A DNA stretch of 64,000 nucleotides, taken from Hippopus hippopus (lineage: Eukaryota > Mollusca > Bivalvia > Cardiida > Cardiidae). The stretch's first letter is position 1, and the number at the start of each line of letters is the position of its first letter. Made by a program: the position numbers and the translations under genes. The notes beneath the pieces are model-generated. The model was not told the origin of the DNA and ran no database searches. It saw nothing but the letters and a program-made list of their open reading frames with translations. Positions 25,012 through 38,719 of the stretch are shown here, in pieces. The stretch spans positions 40,752,357-40,816,356 of the forward strand of contig OX328108.1 in NCBI GenBank assembly GCA_946811185.2. Reading direction: 5' to 3'.

Positions 25012-28000
25012 TCCCCCCCCCCCCCCCCACGGGGGAATTTTCGGGACTATGATTTTCTTGAGCCCCAAGGTCTCCTGAGCAAATTCTGAAAGTCTGCCAC
25101 CTGGCGAGTGGGGCTTTTGGAAGTTATAGAGGTCAAAGGTCATCAAGTGCACCTCTAACCCTAACCTCATTAGCTAATCTTCAATTGACACTTCTTTGGA
25201 AAGTTTATACCTTGTGAAAGTCCCAAATGATCTCAGGTAATGTAATAAGCTCATATTTAGATAATTCTATGTATTTCTAACAAAATAGAAGAACATTTAA
25301 TGCAAATCAAAGCACTGACAGCACTATTTTTTATGATTCAAGCTTCCACAAAAATCATAATCTGAGAAACTACAAGGATATTTTTCAGATAAAGCACATT
25401 TTCTTGATCACAAATGCCTTGAATGCATCCTAGAACCAACCCAGATGGCATTTTCAGATTTATTGTATATCAGTTTGTCATATTCATGGATAAAATGGAA
25501 GCACTTATAACCAAAGTTCATTCATATACTTTTTAATTTTTTATACCAGTTGCTTAGAATTCAACAACTGTCTGGTTCATTTCTTTATTTTCGATAAACA
25601 AAAAAAATCTAAAATTTATTAGTATGCTTATTTTCATGATCTTAATAGTTATATTCATTACAGTAAATTTTAAGAAACTTTTAGTGTAAATCAAAGTACT
25701 GAAGTTACTGATACATTGTGTACCATTTAACTCGTGTATCTAAAAAACGGACAAAAAAGTTTAAAAGTAAAATATACCTTGATCTTATTTACTAAGAGGA
25801 CATTGCATATGCTATCTACAGTGCCTTCTCTTGTTAATTTATCAATTTAGTTCTCTCAGACAATGATATCAAAGTACTAAAATTAGAATTTGCCATGAAG
25901 TAGTAAAGGTATGACCTACAGGCATACCCACCTTTTTAGTTAAATACTGCATACATATGCATGAATTTAACCCTTTCAGCATTATAGGTGAAAACAGTGG
26001 CCTTTGCGGACATCATAGATCAAGATCAGACTGAACGGAACTTGTAGTCTGATCTTAGAACTCTGTAGTCCGCTTGTTTAGTCAAGCCTAATATGATAAA
26101 ACTCTGAGTTTCATTGGAGCCTATTTCCAGGCATCGAAAGAGGTGGGCATTAACTATTTGGCTTGGAAAGAGTTAATTGCCAAAAATCAGAGATGTATTA
26201 TTCATATTTAATCTTGTTTCACTTTTTACACACATCATTTAAGTCACCAGGTGATTTACTAGCAATTTGAGTTACCAAGATGAATTCCCCATTTGGATTT
26301 GATATTTCAATAGGGCAGATGCACCTGTTATCTCACACTGTTGGTCAGTATTCATTTACAGAGGACCATAGCGTTATAGTGAATGAGAGCTTACTCATGC
26401 TTGTATTTGCTCAGTAAAACCTTCACCATCATCATTCTCATGCCTACCCGCCCTATCTGTGACTTTATGTTTTTGTTATGAAAACTGTGGTTGTCGTTTT
26501 TTTCCGTTCTTACATGTTCAGAATTATGTCAGGGTAACTGGTTGGCATTAAGAAACAAGGAAATAATTTGAAGCATTGTGCCATGACTATAACAGAAGGC
26601 TAAGTTTAATTGTTGGAAATGAGTTGCATTGGGTTTGATATCATATGCTTAAGTCTTAAACTATGCAATGAAGAGCCCTGGTTTTTTTCCTTATTCTTTT
26701 ATCAATTTTGTTTCCCTTCTATGTTATCTTTGAAATGAAGGTCATTTGTGTGTTACCATGTACTATTAATGTTCTTGTCATTAACATATTTTTTTTTTTT
26801 TTGGCGTAAAGGTCATGCAAATTATCATCATTCACATGGCAATCCTTTAATTGCTCAGACTATTTTGTTCTTACATATGTATAACTTCTTGTTTTCTACT
26901 TGCATAGCTTCAAGGCTATGTCTTCTTTTAGTCAATTACATTGTATTCTATTGATTTATAATCTGTGTAAATTCAAAAAAAAATTTTTTTTTTAGTTTTT
27001 TGTTTGATATTGTACACATTTAAGAGAGAAGCTTTTTTGATATTTTATCTGGCCAGTTATCATTTACCTTGTTTGATAGATGATTAGTGACTCTCCTTAT
27101 TTCTGCTATGGGCAAAAGGCCTATGCATGAGCTTTGTTTTTCTCTATTTCTATCAAACATATATATAAAGGTACTTGTCGTATGTCAAAAAGAAAATGCC
27201 TGCAGCAGTATACTAAGACTATGCTTAGCTCCACCTCATCCAATATCAGCACAACTGTAGTATTGTGCATGAATAGATGAACATTTTTTTTTTTTGCATT
27301 TGGTATCATGATCATGGGCTTATTGTTATTTCCAGGACTTTGTTTCCCATATTACAAATGATAGATTTCATTTTACTGTGCTGTTCCATATACGTGATGC
27401 ACCAATAATTGCCCAACTGTAGGAAGAAATTATCAGTGATCTAATGGGGAGACAGTTTCTTCTTTTCTGACCTGATTTCTCATTTGCAAAGTTTATGCTG
27501 TGAAGGGAAGTCTCTGTAGTTCGACAAAAGTAGATTCTGTTTTGCGAAATGCTACCTTGGAACCATTTAGAGAATAACAAACCTAGAGTGTTTCAAAAAT
27601 GGTTTTATGCATGCCCTCTTTGCGTACATTTTGATGTTTTTCATTTGTGGTAAAATGTCATATTGTGAACAAAACAGAAATGCTATTGAATTTTCACAAT
27701 GTTTACTGGGTACTTCCCCATGTCACAGACATGCAGTACGTGTATAGAATAATATACAGTATAATTCATAGCAATGATTTAGTTAACATATTGAAATATA
27801 TTCTAACCAAGTAATAAGAAAGATGATAACAATTGACTTCATGAATGTGGTCAAATTCGGTGATAGTGGATAGATTTTCATATGGAATGATCTGTTGTCA
27901 ACATCACTGTTATCATTTCAATGAAAAGCAATTTTATATCAGTCTCGAACACTATGAAGAAAAAGATCTACACAACTTTATTCACTGGGTTTAATACAAT

Positions 28001-28641
28001 ACCAATCAATGTGGCAAATTACTGTTGATTATAGAAGTGATAAATGCAATCCTGACGTCAGTGAGTTCTTATGGGTCAACAGCAAGAAATATCTTAAATT
28101 TCAGTAAATAGCTTAAGATTTTAAAAAAAGCTCAACATTTGTAACTATTAATACTCTGATTTCCTTCGCTGAAACAGCTTATAGATAGGATAAATTATAT
28201 TGGTAAGGCACAATGTTTGTCATGGAATCTATTCTGTATCACTAAGATCATAATTGATGATTTTGTATGCTGTGAATATGATTTTGCGTACCAGCCATTT
28301 TACGCTCACAAACGTGGCCAAGAACAGTTCTCTCAGTACTTTGACTCAAACAAAATTGCTTCTATTTGTGTAAAACAGCTGTTTTGACTAAAGATATGGG
28401 TTTATAAACCCACCTGAACATGTTTCTGACATATTAAATGTAGAAAATGAAATGGAAATTTAACCTGAACTACTCTTCATTGATATCTCTTATGCAACAG
28501 TGCACTTGATGACCTTTGACCTCTATAACTCGCAAAAGCCCCACTCGCCAGGTGGCAGACTTTGATAAAGTGCTCAGGAGACCTTGGGGTTTCAGAAAAT
28601 AATAATGCCGAAAATTCCCCCGCGGGGGGGGTGGAGGGGGT
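25012..28641. mobile_element. 3.6-kb element with ~150-bp inverted ends, no coding capacity
   Basis: 25030-25170 and 28499-28634 are inverted copies: GGGGGAATTTTCGG, CCCCAAGGTCTCCTGAGC, AAGTCTGCCACCTGGCGAGTGGGGCTTTT and AGTTATAGAGGTCAAAGGTCATCAAGTGCAC all pair. Poly-C/poly-G tracts mark both tips. The AT-rich interior has no ORF with a recognisable domain, so it is non-autonomous or a pair of inserted repeats. Confidence 0.6.
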
Positions 28642-29204
28642 CTATTGGTGGCTCAAGGTCTACAATCAATCACCTTCAAAGTTAAATAATTACCACAGTG
28701 ACAGAAATCGTTTCTCGGAAAGCAGCCGATAACTTCATCACCATAGACATCATTTCAAACTCTGTATCAGACGGCAAAATTTTAGATTTGTCCAAATTGA
28801 AAGCTTTTGCAGACGATTAAATTTTTGAGATTTATCTGTAGTGAGAAAGAACGGTAAATATTTTGGACAAAGGCGAAAATGCTTTTCACCAGTACTAGAC
28901 TGGGGCTTTGCAGTGCCTTGCCCAGGAACACCTCAACAAGAACAACCTTGTATGCGTGGATCGTTCAAGAATTTGATTGTTACAAATCCAGCACCGTAGT
29001 CTTTTACCAAACAATCTAGTGTTTGATCGACCACGAGAAAGAAAGCTTTGGTAAATATTGCGGTGAAAGCAGAAAATGCTTTTCCCACAATATTTTCAAC
29101 TCTAATATGGACAAATACTATGTTAGCCATATCTGAATTGTCGTCTGCAAGTACTTCCAATTTGGACAAGTCTACAATTTTGTCATCTGGTAAAGTCATC
29201 TGGG
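28642..29204. other. intergenic with MITE pieces
   Basis: Parts of two family-A MITEs (about 28775-28900 and, inverted, 29050-29195) recognised by TTTAGA-TTGTCCAAATTGAAAGC and its complement. No gene seen. Confidence 0.5.
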
Positions 29205-29520
29205 GCCGAGCCCCGGTAGCTCAGTCGGTAGCGTGCAGGACTTGAGAACACGGGGTCCAGGGTTCGATCCCTGGCCACGAGCCCTGGCTCGGCCAATTTC
29301 TTTCCGAGGATTGATGATAGTCACTGCGACAGGATTCATTCCTCTCCCACCGCTGACCATTGTTTCGACGGTGATTATGTGGGAAAGCAGCCAGTGGCTT
29401 GGAAAGAAGATTGTGCCGAGTACTGGTAAAAGACTCCAGGAAAGCATGGATAGGTGCACTGGCCGCCGCGATATAACTGAAATAATGTTGAAAACGGCGT
29501 TAAACACCATACAATCAATC
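29205..29520 (+). mobile_element. tRNA-derived SINE
   Basis: A-box TAGCTCAGTCGGTAGCG and B-box GGTTCGATCCC in a tRNA-like head, then a body ending in AAAACGGCGTTAAACACCATAC and (CAATC/AAAG)-type tail. Best-preserved copy of the family also found in the Polinton TIRs and at 54120-54370. Confidence 0.8.
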
Positions 29521-31262
29521 AAAGTCATCTGGTAAAGAGTACGTTTAGGGGAGCGATATATAATTTAGAGATTCTGGGGTCGATTCTCACCGGCCACACT
29601 GGGTTTTCGTGGGAGTGTCCTTTAGCAACGCGGAGTACTGGTCAGCCTATTAGTCAAAATGTTCATGAAACACGTAGCATACAGTATGGATCAAGATCGG
29701 ACTGCACATGACAGCTAGTCTGATTATAGTCTTGAAAAATCTGTTTTCATTTTTCTTTTTGCTTTTAGTTGGCGATCTAAGTTTTGATACACTATATTGC
29801 TACATGTAATTTCTTTAATCGTATTTGTTTATTTTTTTATGCTTCTCAGCAGGGATTCTATATAATTATATACGATCCCTGTTCTCAGATAATGAACATC
29901 TATGTAAGTTTTTGTTTTTCCATATCGTAGTTGTCGTATACATTGCAAGCTATAAACATGCAAGTGCGTTTTTATGCCGAATAAAAAAAGTTGTATGTAC
30001 TTGTTCTTTTGAAAACGGCATAACGACAGCCTGGGTTCCAGTCTGATCATTTTTCTCCTACTATTTGACGTAACTTAGTCAGAAATGACCAAAAAAGAAA
30101 AAATGGTATAGATATGCAGATTATGTGTAAAGATCTATGTAGACCGTGATAGGGACTCGGAAATTGTTAACGCCAGGACCCGAACTGAACAGTACCTCTT
30201 GTCACTATCTTTTCACGTGCGTTCATATTTTTTATCGTCACCATCAGTATTTCACAAGGATATGTTCAGTTATTTGCTGCGTTAGTGTTTGATTGTAGCA
30301 GACGACAAAAATTAAGAATCGTCCATTATAACCGCCATACGAAAGATCAAATGTGGCTTAAAAATGGTATTTTTCTTTGAAAGTGAAGAAAACATTGCGG
30401 GGACAGAAAAAATGTTGATTATCATGATTTTCTCCATTTTCCACAATGTTTTCAATATTCTTCTGTCAGTGGTTGTTTAAACATAGACAGTTTGATAGAA
30501 AGTTTTGCTTGAAGAATTGAACTCACCTGGCGTTGATAGCGAGACTTCCGGTTGATTTTTTTTTTATGTTTTTACAAGACATTGTATTCAAATATAAACT
30601 ACAATCTCAATCCTATAGGCTCCAAATTGGCCTAATGGTCAGGGGAGTCGACTTGGAACTCGGCGAACCGAGATCGAGACGCAACCGAAACCCAGAAAAA
30701 AAAATCACAGAGAGGGGGGGCGAAAACAGAAAGACAGCCGGCTAGAGAAACGACGGCCTGACAGAAAACGGGCAAGAAAGACACTTGGATAGGCGATGGT
30801 GGGACACAGGGAAATTACCTTTTACTACTCTATGTATTTGAAATTATCATTTTTGATACAGATGTGTATAAAATATGAAATAAATATTATTAGAGTTATT
30901 GTAATAAATTTACAGAACTTGTTTCTGTGTACAGAAATCAAGTTTAAACAAGAAGAACAACGAAATATGAAAAGAAAATATTTTAATACTCAAAATGATA
31001 AGTTCATGACTGTATACAACATATTACCCAAAGATCAAATTCATCAATCTTAAATTAAAATGGCTATAGAAAACAATGTGGAAAAAGGAGAAAATGCTGC
31101 ATACCAAAATTCTTAGACTGGTCCAAAGTCAAAGAAGACAAATTGAATATAGCTATGACCATGGTCTTTCAAGGGGTAGAAAACAATGTTGAAAAGAGAA
31201 AATGTAGATTACAAGCACATTCACCATTTTCCATAATGTTTTAAAAACATTTTACATCTTTT
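29521..31262. other. intergenic, no gene seen
   Basis: Contains a diverged SINE head near 29540-29640, a tRNA-like stretch near 30625-30680 (GGCCTAATGGTCAGG...GATCGAGAC) and family-A MITE pieces near 30390-30460 and 31060-31260. ORFs are short and without domains. Confidence 0.5.
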
Positions 31263-31266
31263 TCTC

Positions 31267-31498
31267 TAACTCTTTTAACAAAAGACAAACTTTTAGACAG
31301 GTCCAAATTGAAAGCAATTGCAGATGATATACATGAATTAGCCGAAATGATAGCAATTGTCCATGAAAGTGTAGAAAACCTGTTGGAAAAGGAGAAAATG
31401 CTGGTAACCAGCATTTTCTCCTTTTCTCACCATGATTTCAAAAGCTGCCTTCTGTGACAGGGTTGTTAAAACTCAGGATTGTGTGGTAAAGGGTTAAC
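31267..31498 (+). repeat. MITE family A
   Basis: Contains GGAGAAAATGCTGGTAACCAGC and its complement as a central palindrome; ends GGTAAAGGGTTAA. Confidence 0.75.
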
Positions 31499-31796
31499 AA
31501 CAATGGCTGGTACTAGAAAAGGTTAAAATAGAAGACAATAAACCTCATTACAATACAGAATATTTCAACTCTTTACCAAACAACAAAATTTTAGACTTGC
31601 ACATGTTGCAAGTACCAGTATTTGCAGCTGACTAATTATTATGTGGTATAAATGCTGTGATTTGTCTATGATCGGGTAGAAAACATGAAGGAAAAGGAGT
31701 AATTACTACTTACTAGCAGTTTCACCATTTTCCACAATGTTTTCAAGAACCTATTCAATCATGGTTTTTTAAATAATGGCTGGTTTTTATACAGGA

Positions 31797-32030
31797 TTAA
31801 GCATTTACCACATAGTTATGACTTTTAACAAGCCTGAGAAAGAATGCATTTGAAAGCATTGTGATAAAAGGAGAAAATGCTGGTAACCACCATTTTCTCC
31901 TTTTCCCACAATGTTTTCTAACCTTTCATAGACAAATCCAATCATTTGATCCACTAGTAACTTTTGTTTAGAAACACTTTCAATTTGGGCAAGTCTAAAA
32001 TGTTGCCATGTGATAAAGGGAAAGAATAAA
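31797..32030 (-). repeat. MITE family A
   Basis: Central GAGAAAATGCTGGTAACCAC/ATTTTCTCC palindrome and GCAAGTCTAAAATGTTGCC-type end. Confidence 0.65.
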
Positions 32031-32076
32031 CACCAACTCATCAAACTAAACACTATTTTAACTTTTTACAAAAAAA

Positions 32077-34000
32077 ACAAGAGGGCCATGATGGCCCTGA
32101 AATTGCTCACCTGAGTCATTTGACCAAACATGACCTATTTTCAATCTCTTTTGAGATATTATGACAAACATTCTACCAAGATTTTCATGAGTTATTGACC
32201 CGAAATGACCCACTTGCAAACTGGTGCAAGACCAACATTCTGACCAAGTTTCATGAGTATTGCATTAAAAATGAGGCCTCTAGAAAGTAAACAAGGTTTT
32301 CGAAGATTTGACCTAGTGACCTAGTTTTTGATCAAACATTACCCATTTTCGAACTCTTTCAAGATATTATCAAGACAAACATTCTGATCAACTTTTAAGA
32401 GTTTCGGACTAAAAATGTGGCCTCTACAGCATACACAATGTTTTTCTAAGATTTGGCCTAGTGACCTAGTTTTTGATCAGATATTACCCATTATCAAAAA
32501 CTTTTTAGATATCACTAAGACAAACACTCTGACCAAGTTTCATGAGTATTGGACTGAAAATGTGGCATCTAGAGTGTACAAAAGGTTTTTCTAAGATTTG
32601 ACCAAATGACCTAGTTTTTGATGCAACATTACCCATTATCAAACTCTTTTGAGATATCACAAAAACAAACATTCTGACCAAGTTTAAAGAGTATCAGACT
32701 GAAAATGTGGCCTCTAGAGCGTATACAAGGTTTTTCCAATTTTTGACCCAGTGATCTAGTTTTTGACCCCACATGACCCAAATTTAAACTCATTTAAGGT
32801 CTCATCAAGACAAACATTCTGACCAAGTTTCAGGAGTATTGGACTGAAAATGTGTCCTCCAGAGCATACACAAGGTTTTTCTAAGATTTGACCTAGTGAC
32901 CTAGTTTTTGACCCCACATGACCCATTATCAAACTCGCCTGAGCTATTATCAAGACAAACATTCTGACCAAGTTTCAAGAGTTCTTGACAGAAAATGTGG
33001 TTTCTAGAGCGTACACAAGATTTTTCTAAGATTTGACCTAGTGACCTAGTTTTTGACCCAACATGCCCCATTTTTAAACTCGTCTGAGATATCATCAAGA
33101 CAAACATTCTGACCAATTTTCAGGAGTTTTGGATTGTAAATGTGGCCTCCAGAGTGTACACAAGGTTTTTCTAAGATTTCACCTAATGACCTAGTTTTTG
33201 ACCCCACATAACCTATTTTTGAACTCATCCGAGATATCATCCAGACAAACATTCTGACCAACTTTAAAGAGTTTTAGACTGAAAATGTGGCCTCCAGAGC
33301 GTACACAAGGTTTTCCTAAGATTTGACCTACTGACCTAGTTTTTGACCCGACATGACCCATTTTTTGAACTCGTCCGAGATATCATCAACACAAACATTC
33401 TGACCAACTTCCAACAGTGTTGGACTGAAAATGTGGCCTATAGAGCGTACACAAGGTTTTTCTGAGATTTGACCTAGTGACCTAGTTTTTGACCCGACAT
33501 GACCCATTTTTGAACTCGTCCAAGATATCATCAAGACAAACATTATGACCAACTTTCAGGAGTGTTGGACAGAAAATGTGGCCCCTAGAGCGTACACAAG
33601 GTTTTTCTAAGATTTGACCTACTGACCTAGTTTTTGACCCGACATGACCCATTTTTGAACTCATCTGAGATATCATCAAGGCAAACATTCTGACCAACTT
33701 TCAGGAGTATTGAACAGAAAATGTGGCCTCTAGAGCGTACACAAGATTTTTCTAAGATTTGACCTAGTGACCTAGTTTTTGACCCGACATGACCCATTTT
33801 CGAACTTGTCCAAGATTTTATTGAGACAAACATTCTGACCAAGTTTCATAAGTATCGGACTGAAAATGTGGCCTCTAGAGCATACACAAGGTGAAAAGTT
33901 GACGACGCACGACGCACGCCGCACAACGCACGACGGACGCCGGACACAGCATGATCACAATAGCTCCCCATGAGCACTTCATGCTCAGGTGAGCTAAAAA
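32077..34000 (-). mobile_element. tandem-array repeat element, copy 2
   Basis: Begins AACAAGAGGGCCATGATGG and ends with the AGCACTTCATGCT hairpin and GGTGAGCTAAAAA. About a dozen ~145-bp monomers in the orientation opposite to copy 1. The ~71-aa ORFs with MVRMFV...starts are repeat shadows. Confidence 0.8.
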
Positions 34001-34002
34001 GT

Positions 34003-34213
34003 GACAAAATTTTACTATTGTCCAATTTGAAAGCATCTGCAGATAACAATTTCAAAGTGGCTCAAATGGTGCAATTTTTCTTTGATAAGGTAGAAAACAT
34101 TGTCGGAAAAGGAGAAAATACTGGTTACCAGCATTTTCTCCTTTTGCCACAATGTTTCAATAGACTTCTTCCCCAGGGTTGTTAAAAGTGGGTATTGTAT
34201 GGTAAAAGGTTAA
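34003..34213 (+). repeat. MITE family A abutting the array element
   Basis: Starts at the last bases of the array element and has the central GAGAAAATACTGGTTACCAGCATTTTCTCC palindrome (written here as one arm pair). Confidence 0.65.
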
Positions 34214-34387
34214 TGCGCCTGAATAAACCCAACAGACTCTTTCAGTCTAGAAATAAAACCCAATTAATTGCAGTTTCAAGGTTGCTTTTGTCAGCAAAGT
34301 GGACAGAGTAGATCAAAGATCAGACGGAACGTGTCTGATCTTGATCTAAACTGGCCACAAAGGCAACTGTGGTTGTAAAAGGCTATT

Positions 34388-34612
34388 TAACCCTTTACCA
34401 CACAACAAAATCTTAGACTGTACCATATTGAAAGCATTTGCAGATGACACACAAATGTGACTCAAATATTGAAACATGTTTTGGGAAGGGTAGAAAACTG
34501 GGGGAAAAGGAGAAAATGCTGGTTACCAGCATTTTCTCCTTTTCTCACAATGTTTTCAAAAGCTTTCTTCTTCAGGGTCGTTAAAAGTCGGGATTGTGTG
34601 GTAAAGAGTTAA
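34388..34612 (+). repeat. MITE family A
   Basis: TTAACCCTTTACCACACAAC at the start, GTGTGGTAAAGAGTTAA at the end, central GGTTACC palindrome. Confidence 0.75.
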
Positions 34613-34907
34613 AGATTAACTTTTTACAAAACGACAAAATTTTAGTACTGTCCAATTTGAAAGCATCTGCAGAAGACATATGAAGTGTTGCTCAAGTATC
34701 TTCCAAGAGATACGAAACACAGTGTAAAAGGAGAAAATTTATGCTGGTATTAAGCACTTCCACCATTTTCAACAAAGATCTCAAACACCTACTACATACA
34801 GTTTTGAAAAAAATTGGTTTTGATAGAGGGTTAAAATTAATACAATAAACTCATCACAATACAAACTGTTTTATGTTACCAAATGACAATATTTTTGACT
34901 ATGCCAA

Positions 34908-35905
34908 AGGAGGGGTGTCCATAAGGCTGTTTTCATGGCCACCACCCACTTTCTTCAAACTTTGTACACTGAAACCTATATACATGTTGGCTGTAATATT
35001 ATGCAATATTGAATCAATTGGTAAAGGTTTGTAGGGTGTGTGCTGGTTCAAAGTGGGTGTGGTAATTCTGACCCGAAGCGGGGTCTGAACAGCTTATGCT
35101 GAAACTTATGTAAAATTCTTATACTGAATGTGTTTTTACCAGTATGTCTCCTCAGGTTTTTCTCTCGAACTAAAAAAAAAATCAATTTGGTAACCTATTA
35201 TTTGTTTATGTACGAATAGATCTTCCAATGTCAAGTCAAACATCGGGAAATCATTTTACCTTCCTAAATACATGTATCTATCATTTGGTAATTTTAAAGC
35301 TTGCAATTCTGGTTAAATCATTGAGGAACATAGTGAGGACTAAATGATGAAAAAATCTGTGTAAGGGAAGTTTGAACTTCGAAAAAAAAAACTTATCTTT
35401 GTACAGGTAAAAGATGAATTGTATTAGCAGACCGATGATTTTAGGACATGTTTAGGGAGTACTAGGGAGTAATAGATAAATGTATTAAATTATCAAATGT
35501 AAGAGTAGTGAGACTGCGTTTTTCAACTGATTTCTAAATAAACCAGCCTCTATTTCAGTTTTTCACACTCCTATAACGTAGAAAAACCTGATCCAGAAGA
35601 TGTAAGTGCCTTTTCTTAAATTACTCCAATGCTTATTTTATCTAGAATAATTATTTTATGGTAGAAACATCTCCCGATAACTTACACATATCTCCTAGCT
35701 AAGCCCTAGTGTCCGGGTTGTTTGTCTAGGTATCTTGATTCGCAGACCACGTGACATCAGTGGGAGGAGCGATCTATGGTCTGTCGTTTGGTTAATCGAT
35801 TCAATATTGCATAATATTACAGCTAACATGTATAGGTTTCAGTGTACAAAGTTTAAAGAAAATCGGTAGTGGCCATGAAAACAGCCTTATGGACACCCCT
35901 CCTTT
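34908..35905. mobile_element. 998-bp non-autonomous TIR element
   Basis: The first ~115 bp (AAAGGAGGGGTGTCCATAAG, CTGTTTTCATGGCCACCACC and onward to TTATGCAATATTGAATC) are found inverted at the right end with about 90% identity. No transposase ORF in between. No clear target duplication could be fixed. Confidence 0.8.
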
Positions 35906-35984
35906 AAACCTTTTGCACATGACAGTTTAGCTGTGGCTTAAAAAAATGACAGCTTAAACAAATGGATTGGTCTTTGGCACACTA

Positions 35985-37508
35985 AACAAGAGGGCCATGA
36001 TGGCCCTGAAGTCGCTCACCTGAGTCTTTTGGCCAAACATGACCCATTTTCAATCTCTTTCGAGATATTATGACAAATATTCTACCAAGCTTTCATATAT
36101 ATTGGACTGAATATTTTGTCTCATGCTTGTACACAAGCTTTTTCTAGAATTTCTCTCAGTGACCTACTTTTTAGCCAAACATAGCCCATTTTCCAATTGT
36201 AGATATTATCAAAACAAACACTCTGACCACCTTTCATAAGTATTGGACAGAAAAGTGGCCTTTAGAGTGTACAAAAGGTTTCTCCAAGATTTGACATTGC
36301 AACCTAGTTTTTTACCCAATGTGACCAGTTTTCAATTTCATCATATTGATCATCAAGACAAAGAATCTGACAAATTTTCATAAGTATTGGACAGAAAATG
36401 ATGACTTTAGAGCTACACAAGCTGTTTTAAAGATTTGACCTGTGACCTAGTTTTTGACACAATGTGACCTATTTTCAAACTAATTCAAGATATCAATATG
36501 AAAAACATTCTGACCAACTTTCATCATGAGTATTTGACTGAAAATGTGGCCTCTAGAGCGTACACAAGGATTTTTTAAAATTTGACCTAGTGACTAGTTT
36601 TTGACCCAACATGACCCATTTTCAAACTCGTCCGAGATATCATCAAGACAAACATTCTGACTTACTTTCAAGAGTTTTGGACTGAAAATGTGGCCTCTGG
36701 AGCATACACAAGGTTTTTCTAAGATTGACCCAGTGACCTAGTTTTTGACCCAGTGACATGATCCATTTTCAAAATCCTCTAAGATATTATCAAGACAAAC
36801 ATTCTGACCAAGTTTCAAGAGTTTTGGACTGAAAATGTGGCCTCTAGAGCGTACACAAGGTTTTTCTAAGATTTGACTTACTGACCTAGTTTTTGACCCC
36901 ACACAACTCATTTTCAAATTCTTCTGAGATATTATCAAGACAAACATTCTGACCAACTTTCAAGAGTTTTGGACTGAAAATGTGGCCCCTAGAGCAAACA
37001 CAAGGTTTTTCTAAGATTTGACCCAGTGACATGACCATTTTCAAACTCCTCCAAGATATCATCAAGACAAAAATTCTGACCAACTTTCAGGAGTTTTGCA
37101 CTGAAAATGTGGCCTATAGCGTGTACACAAGGTTTTTCTAAGATTTGACCTAGTTTTTGACCTGACATGACCCATTTCTACACTCATACGAGATATTATT
37201 GAGACAAACATTCTGACCAACTTTCTGGAGTATTGGTCTGAAAATGTGGCCTCTAGAGCGCACACAAGGTTTTTCTAAGATTTTACCTAAGGACCTATTT
37301 TCTGACCTGACATGACCCATTTTTGAACTCTTCCGAGATATCATCAAGACAAACATTCCGACCAAGTTTCATGAGTATCGGACTGAAAATGTGGCCTCTA
37401 GAGTGTACACAAAGTAAAAGTTGATGATGGACGACGGAAGACTCACAACGGACACAGCACAATCACAAAAGCTCACCTTGAGCACTTTATGCTCAGGTGA
37501 GCTAAAAA
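35985..37508 (-). mobile_element. tandem-array repeat element, copy 3
   Basis: Same ends as copy 2 (AACAAGAGGGCCATGATGG; TTATGCTCAGGTGAGCTAAAAAA) with about nine monomers. Confidence 0.8.
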
Positions 37509-38511
37509 AGTATTGTCAGACTAACAGAAAATGCTGGTTACTAGTAACTACCATATTCTCCTTTTACCCACAAATAAATGTGGCTCAAATGTTGGGATTT
37601 GACCTTGAAAGTCTAAAATACATAGTGGAAAAAGAAGAAAAATGCTGAATATTGTTATTTTCTCCATTTCCCACTTTGTTTTCAAGAGTCTTCTTCCTCC
37701 AAGTACACAGAGTTGAGTCTTAAGTCATACAGCAAACAACATGTACAAGTGGCAAAAAGGATAAATTTTGTAAGGAAACTACGCATAATAGTTTAAAGCC
37801 AAATATTGTGATTTCATCCTTTTCCTTTTTGATAGAATATCCCACTGTACAGGTTGATCAAGATTAGACTGCCCGTCCTAAGCAGTCTGGTCTGTGATTT
37901 ACACTGCCGCAAAAGTGTGTGACACTAAGTCTTATCAGCCAAAGGGTGAAATAGCACTCTTGATTCGGAGTGTGTAATGATTCTGAACCCCTGGTTACGC
38001 ATTTGTTATTCGATACGTCACCTGCAATACCTATTATCATCATTCCAACAGATTTATCTCTCTTTTGGGCACTCTTGTGCATACATAAAATATATATGTT
38101 TTTTTTCGTGAAAGGTCAAAATTTACTTCATTAAGTGAACATTCTCCGTAATATTTTCACAAGTGGCAATGATGTTCTCTTGATGAAATAAATTTCTATC
38201 TTTCACTGAAAAAAAAAAAAATTCTATTTACGCCATGGGAAATTACCAAAAAACAACTGTACTCTTGATGAAAGTCCTAAGAAAAAAGGGGTTAGTGGCA
38301 TGAAATAAACAGACTATATTATTTTCTTGAATGACTGAAATTCATTTCATCAAGTGATACGTCATTGCTAATATTTTCATGAGTGACACCACCACTCCTG
38401 AAAATATTACTGATGATGTTTACTTGATGGAATAAATTTTGATCATTCACCAATAAAAAAAAAAACATCATCTATGTAAACCAAAATTTTGTAGGCCTAA
38501 GCCCTGTTGTT
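37509..38511. other. intergenic with dispersed repeat
   Basis: 38095-38470 carries TTCACAAGTGGCAATGATG/AATATTTTCACGAGTG-type sequence shared with 57030-57250 and 60710-60850. No gene. Confidence 0.5.
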
Positions 38512-38719
38512 CAACTCTTTACCAGACAAAAAAATTTTAGACTTGCTCAAATTCAGTACATTTGCAGACAACAACTCAACTATGGCTAAAATGATGAAAT
38601 TTGTCTTTGAAAGGAAAAAAAAAGCTGGAAAGCCAGCTTTTTCTCCTTTTCCCACAATGTTTTCCAAAGCTCTCTTCTTTAGGGTTGTTAAAAGTCAGGA
38701 ATGTTTGGTAAAGGTTTAA
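38512..38719 (+). repeat. MITE family A
   Basis: CAACTCTTTACCAGACA start, GGTAAAGGTTTAA end, central GCTGGAAAGCCAGC palindrome. Confidence 0.7.

Noticed and set aside
32756..33842. Series of ~71-aa ORFs starting MVRMFV
   Set aside because: Frames of the ~145-bp monomers; the same in copies 1 and 3.
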